DNA from: Melaminivora suipulveris
GTDB taxonomy: Bacteria > Pseudomonadota > Gammaproteobacteria > Burkholderiales > Burkholderiaceae_C
Length of the DNA stretch: 64,000 bases
Direction: 5' to 3'
NCBI RefSeq assembly: GCF_003008575.1
Contig: NZ_CP027667.1
Location: 1,864,501-1,928,500 of the forward strand
Shown: piece by piece, positions 1 to 9,428 of the stretch
Layout: each line of letters opens with the position of its first letter
How positions within the stretch are numbered: position 1 is the stretch's first letter
Made by a program: the position numbers and the translations under genes
The notes under the pieces: generated by a model
Databases searched by the model: none
What the model saw: the letters and a program-made list of their open reading frames with translations, nothing else
What the model was told of the DNA's origin: nothing

Positions 1-486
1 CTTGAGCCGGCGCAGCTCGCTGCGCGCGGGCTCGGGCACTTCCTCGTCGCCCACGCGGATCAGGCACATGCCGAACGGCTGCATGACGATGCCGGCATAG
101 ACCTGCATGCACGCGCGCAGCTGCTCCAGCGCGTTGCCGCCGGCGGCGCGCGAGGCCTCGATGCCCGCCAGCGTCATGTCCAGCCCCTTGCTCACGCAGG
201 CCAGCAGGATCTCGTCCTTGTTCTTCACGTAGTAGTACAGCGTGGGCTTGGTCACGTGCAGCCGCGCGGCGATGTCGTCCAGCGAGGTGGCGTGAAAGCC
301 GCGCTCGTTGAAAAGCTCGGCGGCGGTGGTCAGCACGGCGTTGCGCTTGGCCTCGCGCTGGCGCTGGCGGTCGCCCGCGCCAGCCCAGGGGGAGGCGGCC
401 GCGGCGGGCGCGGCGTGCTTGCGCGCCGGCACCCTGGCAGCAGGCGCGCCGCCGCCGGCAGGCTGTCGGGGAGTGGTCGGTGCCAT
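1..486 (-). CDS. TetR/AcrR-family transcriptional regulator (3' end cut by window edge)
   Basis: The reverse-strand frame opens with an ATG at 486 and stays open to base 1, so 162 codons are visible and the C-terminus is missing. After about 45 Ala/Pro/Arg-rich residues comes a typical TetR helix-turn-helix (roughly residues 50-95, with the pattern AAELFNERGFHATSLDDIA and then KPTLYYYVKNKDEIL). This is followed by the start of the ligand-binding helical domain. It is divergent from the liv/acyl-CoA synthetase operon. The 132-bp shared gap holds two perfect palindromes, so it is probably the local repressor of that operon. In this context TetR regulators often sense acyl-CoA or a related acid; the ligand is inference. 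Confidence 0.88.
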   Translation of the reverse strand, partial: MAPTTPRQPAGGGAPAARVPARKHAAPAAAASPWAGAGDRQRQREAKRNAVLTTAAELFNERGFHATSLDDIAARLHVTKPTLYYYVKNKDEILLACVSKGLDMTLAGIEASRAAGGNALEQLRACMQVYAGIVMQPFGMCLIRVGDEEVPEPARSELRRLK

Positions 487-549
487 ATGGGTAACCCTGG
501 GTGGGCGGGTAAATCCCGATGCCGCCAGCGCACGGCAACCTCAAGAATC

Positions 550-583
550 TACTCCAGAGTAACCAGTTTACGCACCAGTAAAC
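550..583. promoter_or_regulatory. Paired palindromes in the tetR-livG divergent promoter
   Basis: Two perfect inverted repeats lie side by side between the divergent genes: TACTC-CA-GAGTA at 550-561 and GTTTAC-GCACCA-GTAAAC at 566-583. Size and place fit operator sites for the neighbouring TetR protein. Binding is inferred, not shown. Confidence 0.5.
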
Positions 584-618
584 ACAACCCGGTTGCGAAC
601 AAACCCGTAGAGGACACC

Positions 619-1497
619 ATGGAGACAAGCCCCGGCCGCGGCGTGCCGCCCGCCGCGCCGCCCCTGCTGCAGGTCGACGGCGTGACGCTGGCCTTCGGCG
701 GCGTGCGCGCGCTCTCGGGCGTGGGTTTTGGCGTGCAGCGCGGCTCCATCACCGCCGTCATCGGCCCCAACGGCGCGGGCAAGACCTCGCTGTTCAACAC
801 CATCTCGGGCTTTTATCGCCCCACGGCCGGCAGCATCCGCTTTCGCGGCCAGGACATCACCCGCACCCCGCCGCCCGAGCGCGCGCGGCTGGGCCTGGCG
901 CGCAGCTTCCAGAACATCGCGCTGTTTCGCGGCATGACGGTGCTGGACAACATCAAGCTGGGCCGCCACGCGCACCTGAAAACCAATGTGCTGGACGCCC
1001 TGTTCTACATGGGCCGCGCCCGGCGCGAAGAAGCCGAGCTGCGCCGCGACATCGAGGAACGCATCATCGACTTCCTGGAGATCGACCACATCCGCCACGC
1101 CCCTGTCGCCGCCCTGCCCTACGGTCTGCAAAAGCGCGTCGAGATGGCCCGGGCCCTGGCCATGCAGCCCGAGGTGCTGATGCTCGACGAGCCCGTCGCC
1201 GGCATGAACCGCGAGGAGACCGAGGACATGGCGCGCTTCATCCTGGACGTGCGCGCCGAGTGGGGCGTCACGGTGCTGATGGTCGAGCACGACATGGGCA
1301 TGGTCATGGACCTGTCGGACCACGTGGTGGTGCTGAACTTCGGCCAGGTCATCGCCCAGGGCACGCCGGGAGAAGTGCAGGCCGACCCGGAGGTGGCGCG
1401 CGCCTACCTCGGCTCGGGCGACGTGGGCGCGCTGCGCGCCAAGCTGCAGGCCGCCGCCGGGCGTGCGCCCGCGCCCGCTGAACAGGGGGCCGCATGA
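619..1497 (+). CDS. livG: Branched-chain-type ABC transporter ATP-binding protein (LivG-like)
   Basis: A 292-aa cytoplasmic ATPase of the hydrophobic amino acid uptake (HAAT) class. Walker A (GPNGAGKTS) is at about residues 49-57, the signature region reads LPYGLQKRVE, Walker B ends VLMLDEPVAGMN and the H-loop is VEHDMGMV. The ATG at 619 is preferred over the longer frame from 256, because the upstream part overlaps the divergent tetR gene and its promoter. It is the first gene of a livG-livH-livM-livK-livF-acyl-CoA synthetase run and overlaps livH by 4 bp, so it is translationally coupled. The substrate is more likely a carboxylic acid than leucine, given the downstream CoA ligase; that is inference. 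Confidence 0.93.
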   Translation: METSPGRGVPPAAPPLLQVDGVTLAFGGVRALSGVGFGVQRGSITAVIGPNGAGKTSLFNTISGFYRPTAGSIRFRGQDITRTPPPERARLGLARSFQNIALFRGMTVLDNIKLGRHAHLKTNVLDALFYMGRARREEAELRRDIEERIIDFLEIDHIRHAPVAALPYGLQKRVEMARALAMQPEVLMLDEPVAGMNREETEDMARFILDVRAEWGVTVLMVEHDMGMVMDLSDHVVVLNFGQVIAQGTPGEVQADPEVARAYLGSGDVGALRAKLQAAAGRAPAPAEQGAA

Positions 1498-2375
1498 TGG
1501 ATTGGGCCTATCTGTTCGAGATCAGCCTCACCGGCATCGCCAGCGGCGGGCTGTACGCGCTGGCGGCGCTGGCCTTCGTCATGGTCTACAAGGCCACGCG
1601 GGTGGTCAACATCGCCATCGGCGAGATGCTGATGGCCGGGGCCTATCTGTTCTTCACCTTCGCGGCCATGTGGTCGCTGCCGCTGTGGCTGGCCATTCCC
1701 GCTGCCGTGCTGGCCAGCGGGCTCTTGGGCGCCGTCATCGAGCGCACGATGATCCGCCCGCTGCTGGGCGAGCCGCCGATCTCGGCCTTCATGGTCACCG
1801 TGGGCCTGGGCTCGGTGCTGGTCGGGCTGGTGGAGATGATCTGGAGCGCCGACCAGCGCCGCCTGCCGGACTTCATGCCCACCAAGCCCATCATGATCGG
1901 CGACGCCTTCCTCGCGCCCAAGGTCTTTTGGGGCGCGGTGATCGCCGCCGTATTCATCGCCGCCGTGCTGCTGGTGTTTCGCTACTGGCGCGGCGGCGTG
2001 GCCCTGCGCGCCACCGCCAGCGACCAGGGGGCGGCGTACTCGGTAGGCATCAACGTGCCGCGCGTGTTCTCGCTGGCCTGGGTGGTCTCGGCCATGCTGG
2101 CCGCGGTGTCCGGGATCATCGTCGGCTCGATCGGCGGCATCTCGTCTTCCATGGGCGTGTTCGGCCTGTCGGTGCTGGTGGTCGTGATCGTCGGCGGGCT
2201 CGACAGCGTGCTGGGCGCGCTGGTCGCCGGCGTGCTGGTCGGCCTGGTGGAGGCGCTGGCCGGCGCCTACCTGGGCGGTGAATACAAGCTGCTGGCGACC
2301 TTCATCGTGCTGGTGGCCATCCTGATGGCACGGCCCTATGGCCTCTTCGGTACACGCGAAATAGAGAGGCTCTAG
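1494..2375 (+). CDS. livH: Branched-chain-type ABC transporter permease (LivH-like)
   Basis: A 293-aa, very hydrophobic inner-membrane permease with about eight membrane segments. It has the LivH hallmarks near the start (LTGIASGGLYALAALAF) and in the C-terminal half (VVVIVGGLDSVLGALVAGVLVG). It pairs with LivM to form the translocation channel. It starts at an ATGATG overlapping the livG stop. The stop TAG is directly followed by the livM ATG, with no gap. Confidence 0.93.
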   Translation: MMDWAYLFEISLTGIASGGLYALAALAFVMVYKATRVVNIAIGEMLMAGAYLFFTFAAMWSLPLWLAIPAAVLASGLLGAVIERTMIRPLLGEPPISAFMVTVGLGSVLVGLVEMIWSADQRRLPDFMPTKPIMIGDAFLAPKVFWGAVIAAVFIAAVLLVFRYWRGGVALRATASDQGAAYSVGINVPRVFSLAWVVSAMLAAVSGIIVGSIGGISSSMGVFGLSVLVVVIVGGLDSVLGALVAGVLVGLVEALAGAYLGGEYKLLATFIVLVAILMARPYGLFGTREIERL

Positions 2376-3413
2376 ATGCGCATCGGAACCTTCAAGGAAA
2401 GCTACGCCGCCGACGCCGCGCTGTTCGACTCGCGCACGCAGCACGTCTGGCTGGGCATCGCCGCCGCGCTGCTCGTCGCCTTCCCCTTCATCGCCAGCGA
2501 CTACTGGCTCTACCTGGCCTGCCTGATCGCCATCAATGTCGCCAGCAGCACGGGCCTGAACATCCTCACCGGCTACACCGGGCTGGTCAGCCTGGGGCAG
2601 GCGGCGTTCATGGGGCTGGGCGCGTACACGGTGGCGATCTTGCAGGCGCGCTGGGGCACGCCGCTGCTGCTGAACCTGTTGGCCGGGGGCTTCGTCGCCA
2701 TGCTGGGCGGCATGGTGGTGGGCATCCCCTCGCTGCGCGTCAAGGGGCTGTACCTGGCCATCGTGACCATCGCGGCGTCGTTCATCGCGCACTTTTTGTT
2801 CGCCAACTTCTCCATCACCGGCGGCACGGCGGGGCTGTCGATGCAGCCGGGCCAGATCTTCGGCGCCGTGCTCGACACCTCGTTTCGCCTGTACTGGCTG
2901 ATCGTGCCCACCGCCGTGCTGATGCTGCTGGGCGCGGCAAACCTGTTTCGCACGCGCATCGGCCGCGCCTTCATCGCGATTCGCGACCGCGACATCTCGG
3001 CCGAGGTGCTGGGCATTCCGCTCTTGCAATACAAGCTGCTGTCGTTCGGCCTGTCGTCGTTCTACGCCGGTGTGGCGGGCGGGCTGTGGGCGTACTTCTT
3101 CCGCGTGGTGACGCCCGAGAGCTTTCCGCTGTCGCTGTCGATCTTCTTCCTGGCCGCCATCATCGTCGGCGGCATGGGCTCGATCCTGGGCGGCGTGCTG
3201 GGCGCGGTGTTCATGACGCTGGTGCCCGAGATGCTCAAGCTGATCGTCGATCTGCTGCCCGGCGGCACGGATCTGACGGTGTTCCTCTCGCCCGTGCGCC
3301 TGGTGATCTTTGGCGCGCTGATCATCGGTTTTCTGGTGTTCGAGCCGCTGGGGCTCGCAGAAATGTGGCGCCGCACGCGCCGGTTCTTCCACCTGTGGCC
3401 CTTCCGCAATTGA
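2376..3413 (+). CDS. livM: Branched-chain-type ABC transporter permease (LivM-like)
   Basis: A 345-aa inner-membrane permease. It carries the LivM core (NILTGYTGLVSLGQAAFMGLG at about residues 62-82), the cytoplasmic coupling loop (IRDRDISAEVLGIP) and the family's GGMGSILGGVLGAVF near the end. It starts immediately after the livH stop, and the substrate-binding protein gene follows 26 bp downstream, so all belong to one transcript. Confidence 0.93.
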   Translation: MRIGTFKESYAADAALFDSRTQHVWLGIAAALLVAFPFIASDYWLYLACLIAINVASSTGLNILTGYTGLVSLGQAAFMGLGAYTVAILQARWGTPLLLNLLAGGFVAMLGGMVVGIPSLRVKGLYLAIVTIAASFIAHFLFANFSITGGTAGLSMQPGQIFGAVLDTSFRLYWLIVPTAVLMLLGAANLFRTRIGRAFIAIRDRDISAEVLGIPLLQYKLLSFGLSSFYAGVAGGLWAYFFRVVTPESFPLSLSIFFLAAIIVGGMGSILGGVLGAVFMTLVPEMLKLIVDLLPGGTDLTVFLSPVRLVIFGALIIGFLVFEPLGLAEMWRRTRRFFHLWPFRN

Positions 3414-3439
3414 CCCACCCCGCAAACCAGGAGACAGAC

Positions 3440-4627
3440 ATGGCACAGCAACGCATTTCCACCCGCCGCCGCAGCATCATGCTCGCGGCCGCAGCCACCG
3501 GCGCGGCAGCGCTCACCCAGCCGCTGTCGGTGCTGGCGCAGGGGGCCGAGGACATCGTCATCGGCGGCTCCATCCCCATGACGGGCGTGTTCGCCTTTGC
3601 CGGCGTGGGCATCAACGCCGGCATCCAGGACTACGTGAAGATCGTCAACGACGCTGGCGGCATCAAGGGCCGCAAGGTGAAATACGTGCCCGAGGACACC
3701 GGCTACAAGGTCGACGTCTCGGTGGCCGCGTTCAAGAAGATCACCAGCCAGAACAAGGTGAACCTCTACTACGGCGACTCCACGGGCTTTGCCAAGACCA
3801 TCAACCCCGAGCTGGACCGCAACGGCAACATCCTCATGGCCGGCGCCTCGTTCGCCACCGAGCTGAACGACCCGAAGAAGTACCCGCACCAGTTCCTGGT
3901 CGGGCCGGACTACACCGAGATGTTCGGCATCCTGCTCAAGCACATCGCCCGCGAAAAGCCTGGCGCCAAGGTGGCCTTCGTCTACTCCGACTCCGAGTTC
4001 GGCCGCGACCCCATCGACTCCAGCGAGGCGCTGGCGAAAAAGCTCGGCCTGTCGGTGCCCGTCAAGATCATGACGCCCGCCGGCAGCGTGGACGTGTCCA
4101 CCGAAGTCATCAAGCTGCGCCGCGCCGCGCCCGACTACACCATCTTCCACGGCTACATCCTGGCGCCCATCCCCGAGTTCATCACCCAGGGCAAGCAGCA
4201 GGGCATGACCAGCAAGTGGATGGGCACCTTCTGGACCATGGACAGCTCCACCGTCATGAAGATGGGCCCGGATGGCGACGGCTTCATGGGCGTGATGCCC
4301 TACCGCTACTACTACGACACGGACAAGGCGCCGATGCTGGAAAAAATCCGCGCCATGCGCCCGGAGTACCAGAGCACGGCCTACACCCAGGGCTTCCTGG
4401 CCGCGATGCTGTTCCTGGAGGCGGCCAAGCGCACGCTGGAGGCGAACAAGCCGCTCACGGGCGACAACATGAAGGCCGCGCTGAACTCCATCAAGGACTT
4501 CGACACCGGCGGCCTGATCGGTGTGCCGATCACCATCAGCGGCAACTCCATCCCCGTGGGACGCGTGTACCGCGCCGACATGAAGGCGCAGAAGATGGTC
4601 GCCGCCTCTGACTGGATAAAACTGTGA
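3440..4627 (+). CDS. Branched-chain-type ABC transporter periplasmic substrate-binding protein
   Basis: A 395-aa periplasmic binding protein of the LivJ/LivK type (Peripla_BP_6 fold). The N-terminus has a twin-arginine-like motif (STRRRSIML) and a hydrophobic, Ala-rich segment ending near SVLAQGA, so it is exported and possibly Tat-dependent. The mature part starts with the usual IVIGGSIPMTG strand. A good ribosome binding site (AGGAGA) precedes the ATG at 3440; the longer frame from 3086 only overlaps livM. Its sequence does not reveal the ligand. Confidence 0.9.
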   Translation: MAQQRISTRRRSIMLAAAATGAAALTQPLSVLAQGAEDIVIGGSIPMTGVFAFAGVGINAGIQDYVKIVNDAGGIKGRKVKYVPEDTGYKVDVSVAAFKKITSQNKVNLYYGDSTGFAKTINPELDRNGNILMAGASFATELNDPKKYPHQFLVGPDYTEMFGILLKHIAREKPGAKVAFVYSDSEFGRDPIDSSEALAKKLGLSVPVKIMTPAGSVDVSTEVIKLRRAAPDYTIFHGYILAPIPEFITQGKQQGMTSKWMGTFWTMDSSTVMKMGPDGDGFMGVMPYRYYYDTDKAPMLEKIRAMRPEYQSTAYTQGFLAAMLFLEAAKRTLEANKPLTGDNMKAALNSIKDFDTGGLIGVPITISGNSIPVGRVYRADMKAQKMVAASDWIKL

Positions 4628-4637
4628 ATTCGGACAA

Positions 4638-4744
4638 CCCCCTGAGCGGCTGCGCCGCTTCCCCCTTCTCTCGCCACGCTCCGCGCGTCGGGAAGGGGGA
4701 CGACGCCAGCGCTACGGGGCGGCCCTTGCGCGGCGTCTGCTGGC
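4638..4744. repeat. Structured intergenic repeat, copy A (CCCCCTGAG...CTGGC element)
   Basis: About 107 bp between the binding-protein gene and livF. It begins CCCCCTGAG, contains a small hairpin (AGCGGC-TGC-GCCGCT), then a larger CCCCCTT...AAGGGGG hairpin followed by GACGACGCCAGCG, and ends CTGCTGGC. A second copy lies at 62614-62714 and shows compensatory changes in the first stem. It may act as a terminator or mRNA-stability element inside the operon; its function is unknown. Confidence 0.75.
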
Positions 4745-4807
4745 AAGGCGCGCGCCCGCTTCGATCCGCGCGCCCAATGCCATGACACAGCTCTTTCAGC
4801 CGTCGCC

Positions 4808-5625
<818 letters not shown>

Positions 5626-5629
<4 letters not shown>

Positions 5630-7434
5630 GCAAACTCCCTGAACTCACCCTGCCGCAGATGCTGCGCCAGCGCGCGCAGCATGACGCGGCCCGCATCGCC
5701 ATCCGGCAAAAGGACTTCGGCATCTGGAAGCCCTTCACCTGGGCTGAGTACTACCGCCGCGCCAGCCACTTCGGCCAGGGCCTGCTGGCGCTGGGCCTGC
5801 CCCCCGGCGGCCACGTCGGCGTGATTGCCGAGAACCGCATCGAATGGGTCGTCGCGCAGATGGGCGCGGGCCTCGCGGGCGGCGTCACCGTGGGCGTCTA
5901 TCCGACCAGTCCCTCCCCGGAAGTCGCCTACGTGGTGGGCCATGCCGACATCGACATCATGGTCTGCGAGGACCAGGAGCAGACCGACAAGGTGCTGGAG
6001 GCGCTGCCCCAGCTGCCGCGCCTGAAGAAGATCATCGTCATGGAAACCAAGGGCCTGCGCAGCTACGCGCCCGCGCAGCGCGCCCTGATCGTGCCCTTTG
6101 CCGAAGTGGAAAAAATGGGCGAGGCGGCGCACAGTCAGGCGCGCATCGACGAGCTGCTGGCGCGGCAAAGGCTGGATGACATCGGCCTGATGATCTACAC
6201 CTCGGGCTCCACCGGGGCTCCGAAGGGCGCCATGATCTCCTGGCGCAACATGCGCGGCGTGGTGCCGGGCATCGCCGAGCGGCTGCAACTCTCGGGCGAC
6301 GCATCGCACCTGTCGTACCTGCCGCTGTGCCACGTGGCCGAGCAGATGCTGACCACCTTCGTGCCTATGTACCTGGGCTGCACGGTCAACTTCGGCGAGT
6401 CCATCCGCACCGTGCAGGAGGACCTGCGCGAGGTGGCGCCCAGCATGTTCCTGGGCGTGCCGCGCATCTGGGAAAAGCTGCACTCGTCCATCACCATCAA
6501 GATGCAGGAGACCGGCCGCCTGCGCCGCGCGCTGTACGCGCGCGCCCTGGCCGCCTGCGCGCCGCTGGCGGACAAGCCGCGCGAGGCGTGGTCGCTGCTT
6601 GAGCGCGCCCGCTACGGCGCGCACTACTGGCTGGTGCTGCGCGCGCTGCAGAACTTCATCGGCCTGCGCCGCGCGCGCGTGGCGCTGACCGGCGCCGCGC
6701 CGATTGCGCCCGAGGTGGTGCGCTTCTTTCGCACGCTGGGCGTGCCGCTGGTCGAGGTCTATGGCCTGACGGAATCGACCGGCATGGTGACGGGCCACCG
6801 GCTGTCCGCGGTCACCCCCGGCACCGTCGGCCCGGTGATCGAGGGCGTGCGCTTTCGCATCGCGCCGGACACGGGCGAATTCCAGATTCAGGGCGAGATG
6901 GTCTTTGCCGGCTACTACAAGAACCCGGAGGCCACCGCACAGACCATCCAGGACGGCTGGCTGCACACCGGCGACGTGGTGCGCGAGGAGGCCGGTGGCC
7001 AGCTCAAGATCGTCGACCGCCTGAAGGACATCATGATCACCGCCGGCGGCAAGAACCTGACGCCGTCCGAGATCGAGGGCGCCATGAAGGCCAGCCCCTT
7101 CATCAAGGAATGCATCGTCATTGCCGACGGGCGCAAGTTCGTCTCCGCCCTGGTGCAGATCGACCTGGAGACGGTGGGCAAGTGGGCCGAGGCGCGGCGC
7201 ATCGCGTTCACGCATTTCCGCTCGCTGGTCGAGACGCCCGAGGTGCGCGAGCTGATCGAGGGCGAGATCGCCGCCGGCAACGCCCGCCTGGCGCAGGTGG
7301 CGCAGATCCGCAAGTTCCATTTGCTGACCAAGGAGCTGGACCACGACGACGGCGAGGTGACAGCCACGATGAAGGTGCGCCGCAGCAGCATCTACAAGAC
7401 CTATGCCGACGAGATCAAGGCCATTTATGCATGA
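5626..7434 (+). CDS. AMP-dependent acyl-CoA synthetase (long-chain type)
   Basis: A 602-aa adenylate-forming enzyme that would activate a carboxylic acid with ATP and CoA. The P-loop-like motif IYTSGSTGAPKG is near residue 190; YGLTESTG, GWLHTGDV and the hinge/C-terminal KDIMITAGGKNLTPSEIE are all present. Its length and insertion pattern match long-chain (FadD15/ACSBG-like) synthetases rather than acetyl-CoA synthetase. Overlap with livF places it in the transporter operon, suggesting that the imported substrate is directly converted to its CoA thioester. The exact acid cannot be read from the sequence. Confidence 0.9.
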
Positions 7435-7492
7435 ATCCCCCGCAAGCCGGCATGGTTCAATGACATGCAGCTACAAAATATAGAGCGACGAC

Positions 7493-8275
7493 ATGCCTGA
7501 CACCCCGCCCCTGCTGATCCACCGCCACGGCTCCATCGTCACCCTGGAGTTCAACCGCCCGCAGGCGCTGAACGCGCTCGACTTGGCCCTGGCGCAGGCT
7601 TTTCTGGCAGCCATGCGCGGCATCGCGGCGGATGACAGCGTGCGCGCCGTGCTGCTCAAGGGCGCAGGCCGGGCCTTCATGGCCGGGGGCGACCTGGCGT
7701 CGATGCGCGATGACGTCGAGCAGGCCGCGCGCGAGCTCATCAGCACCATGAACCAGGCCCTGGCGCTGCTGCACGCGCTGGATGCGCCGGTGATTGCCCA
7801 GGTGCACGGCGCGGTAGCCGGCGGCGGCCTGTCGCTGGCGCTGATGTGCGACTTCGTGCTGGCGGCCGAGGGCACCAAGTTCAACATGGCCTACATCAAC
7901 CTGGGCACCAACAGCGACCTGGGCGGCTCCTGGGCCCTGCCGCGGCTGGTCGGCCTGCGCCGCGCGCTGGAGATTTCCATGCTGGGCGAGAGCTACGACG
8001 CGCAGCAGGCCTTGCAGATGGGCCTGATCAACCGCGTCGTGCCCGCGCAGGAACTGGACGCCACCTGCACGGCCCTGGCGACCCGCCTGGCCGCAGGCCC
8101 GACACGCGCCTACGGCCGCATGCGCCGCCTGATGCGCCAGAGCTTCGACCGCAGCCTGCCCGAGCAGCTGCAGGCCGAGCTGGACGGCTTTGCCGCGAGC
8201 GCCCGCACGGCGGACATGCAGGAGGGCATTGCGGCGTTCTTTGGCAAGAGGAAGGCGGAGTTTCAGGGGCGCTGA
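7493..8275 (+). CDS. Enoyl-CoA hydratase/isomerase family protein
   Basis: A 260-aa crotonase-fold protein. The oxyanion-hole segments GRAFMAGGDLASM and HGAVAGGGLSLALMCD are intact. The next segment reads GTNSDLGGSWALPRLVG, with an Asp as in PaaG-type isomerases rather than the double-Glu pattern of classic hydratases. It begins 58 bp after the acyl-CoA synthetase on the same strand, so it probably acts on the acyl-CoA made by that enzyme. Hydratase or isomerase activity remains open. Confidence 0.85.
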   Translation: MPDTPPLLIHRHGSIVTLEFNRPQALNALDLALAQAFLAAMRGIAADDSVRAVLLKGAGRAFMAGGDLASMRDDVEQAARELISTMNQALALLHALDAPVIAQVHGAVAGGGLSLALMCDFVLAAEGTKFNMAYINLGTNSDLGGSWALPRLVGLRRALEISMLGESYDAQQALQMGLINRVVPAQELDATCTALATRLAAGPTRAYGRMRRLMRQSFDRSLPEQLQAELDGFAASARTADMQEGIAAFFGKRKAEFQGR

Positions 8276-8284
8276 CGCCGCGCT

Positions 8285-8644
8285 TCAGGCATCACCGAAC
8301 CCGCCCGGCGCGCTTTTGCGAACGCGCGCCAGGGTGGCGGCCACGGCCTCGTCCGCAAAGCCTTCGGCGAACTGGATCATGCGGCGCAGGCTGCGCACGC
8401 CAAAGCCCTGACCGTACTCACGCACCAATTGTCGCGACACCGTCGCGACAATCTGCGCGCCATAGTCCGCCCGCCCATCCTGCAGCACCTCGCGCTGGAT
8501 GCGCGTGCCCACCCGCCAGTACAGCAAGGTCAGCGTGCTGTTGGCCGTCTGCGCGACGTGCTGGCGGGCCTGCGCGATCAGTTCGCGCAGCTCGCCCAGC
8601 AAGGCGGCTTCGGGGTGGCGATGGCCTAGGACATCGGTGGCCAC
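8285..8644 (-). pseudogene. DUF1016 (YhcG-like) N-terminal fragment
   Basis: The 119-aa product matches the DUF1016 N-terminal domain: ARQHVAQTANSTLTLLYWRVG, then REVLQDGRADYGAQIVATVS and FGVRSLRRMIQFAE. Full members are about 330-380 aa and end in a PD-(D/E)XK nuclease domain, absent here. The frame ends soon after the family's FxExFxDE segment with unrelated residues (RKSAPGGFGDA). It is therefore probably a remnant of a truncated gene; a short free-standing protein is less likely. Confidence 0.65.
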
Positions 8645-8716
8645 GATGGCAGCCCTCTCCTCACGTCTTGCCGCGGGCGACCGAAGCCGAGACGCCTGCC
8701 TGCGCCGGCGCGGCGT

Positions 8717-8977
8717 TCACTTGTAGAACGCCTCCACGCTCCCCTTCAGCTTGATCAAGAGCGGCTGCCCACGCCGGTCCAGCGCGCGGCCGGCGGGCAC
8801 CTTGATCCAGCCCTCGCTCACGCAGTACTCCTGCACGTCGAAGCGCTCCTTGCCGTTGAAGCGGATGCCGATCTCCACCGGCTGCGCAAAGATCGCCGCC
8901 GCGTGGTGCGGGCTGCGCGGGTCGATCGAGAGGTGGTCGGGCAGGGGCAGCAGGGCGCCGGGCTGGTCAGTGGTCAT
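8717..8977 (-). CDS. DUF3297 family protein
   Basis: A complete 86-aa small protein of the DUF3297 family. It has the characteristic LPDHLSIDPRSPHH start, GIRFNGKERFDVQEYCVSEGWIKV in the middle and an ending SVEAFYK. The function is unknown; it is usually a soluble cytoplasmic protein in proteobacteria. It stands alone between the DUF1016 fragment and the origin-like intergenic element. Confidence 0.85.
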   Translation of the reverse strand: MTTDQPGALLPLPDHLSIDPRSPHHAAAIFAQPVEIGIRFNGKERFDVQEYCVSEGWIKVPAGRALDRRGQPLLIKLKGSVEAFYK

Positions 8978-9040
8978 GGTGGCGAACGAAAAAAGGAGGG
9001 GAAAAACCGCTGGCGATTATCGGCCAGTTGCGCTGGCACT

Positions 9041-9092
9041 CATTTTTTCATAGCTAACTGTGCTTGATTGGCGCCGGCAAGAGGCGTTTTTC
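9041..9092 (+). repeat. Dispersed ATAGCT...GCCGGC...GGC-TTTTT repeat, copy 1
   Basis: Reads TTTTTTCATAGCTAACTG, then TGCTTGATTGGCGCCGGC, then AGAGGCGTTTTTC. It shares the order ATAGCT / GCTTGAT / GCCGGC / GGC-TTTTT with eight other copies in this window. Confidence 0.7.
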
Positions 9093-9117
9093 ACCCAAAA
9101 CGCCCCAAAACCCGTCC

Positions 9118-9342
9118 TGTGGACAACCCTGAGCAGCGTTGCAGGACAAGCCGCAGCTTATCCACAGACAGCGCGCATCCGCGCCCTTTGTCCCCAAAAC
9201 CGTGCGCCGCCGCACCTGCCCGGGCCCCCAGGCTTGTAGTGGGCACAAGTATTTGAAACAAAAAAGGAAACTTCACTTGTTCACAGCACGGCCGCTGCTC
9301 TACTACCACTACTAATTTGAAATATTGAAGTCAATGGATAAG
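9118..9342. other. Origin-like element A: DnaA boxes plus DnaA-trio-like triplets
   Basis: DnaA-box 9-mers: TTGTCCACA on the minus strand (9118-9126), perfect TTATCCACA on plus (9158-9166), TTGTCCCCA (9188-9196) and TTGTTCACA (9277-9285). A 14-bp GC-rich spacer (9286-9299) follows, then five in-phase triplets CTA CTA CCA CTA CTA (9300-9314) and an AT-rich stretch (9315-9342). This order (box, GC spacer, triplets, AT-rich DNA) is that of bacterial basal origin-unwinding modules. The same spacing recurs in element B. No dnaA gene is nearby. Confidence 0.6.
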
Positions 9343-9375
9343 AGTAGTGGCAGGCGCCCTGCCCGGCAGCGGGCC

Positions 9376-9400
9376 AAAAAAAGCGCCCGGGCCGGGCGCT
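9376..9400 (-). terminator. Rho-independent terminator of the spmAB-like gene
   Basis: On the minus strand, AGCGCCCG-GCC-CGGGCGCT (9400-9382) is followed by a T-run (9382-9376). It lies 29 bp after the stop of the 9429-10682 gene. Confidence 0.75.
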
Positions 9401-9428
9401 GTCATCCAGAAGAAAAAAACCGCTGCCC

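Noticed and set aside
1404-3446. A 680-codon minus-strand open frame opposite livH/livM
   Set aside because: Gln/His/Arg/Ala-rich translation without any domain, lying fully opposite genes with clear family motifs; a product of high GC.
9118-9342. Calling element A the chromosomal oriC outright
   Set aside because: No dnaA/dnaN/gyrB/rpmH neighbourhood and two copies exist; sequence alone cannot show origin activity, so it is kept as origin-like.
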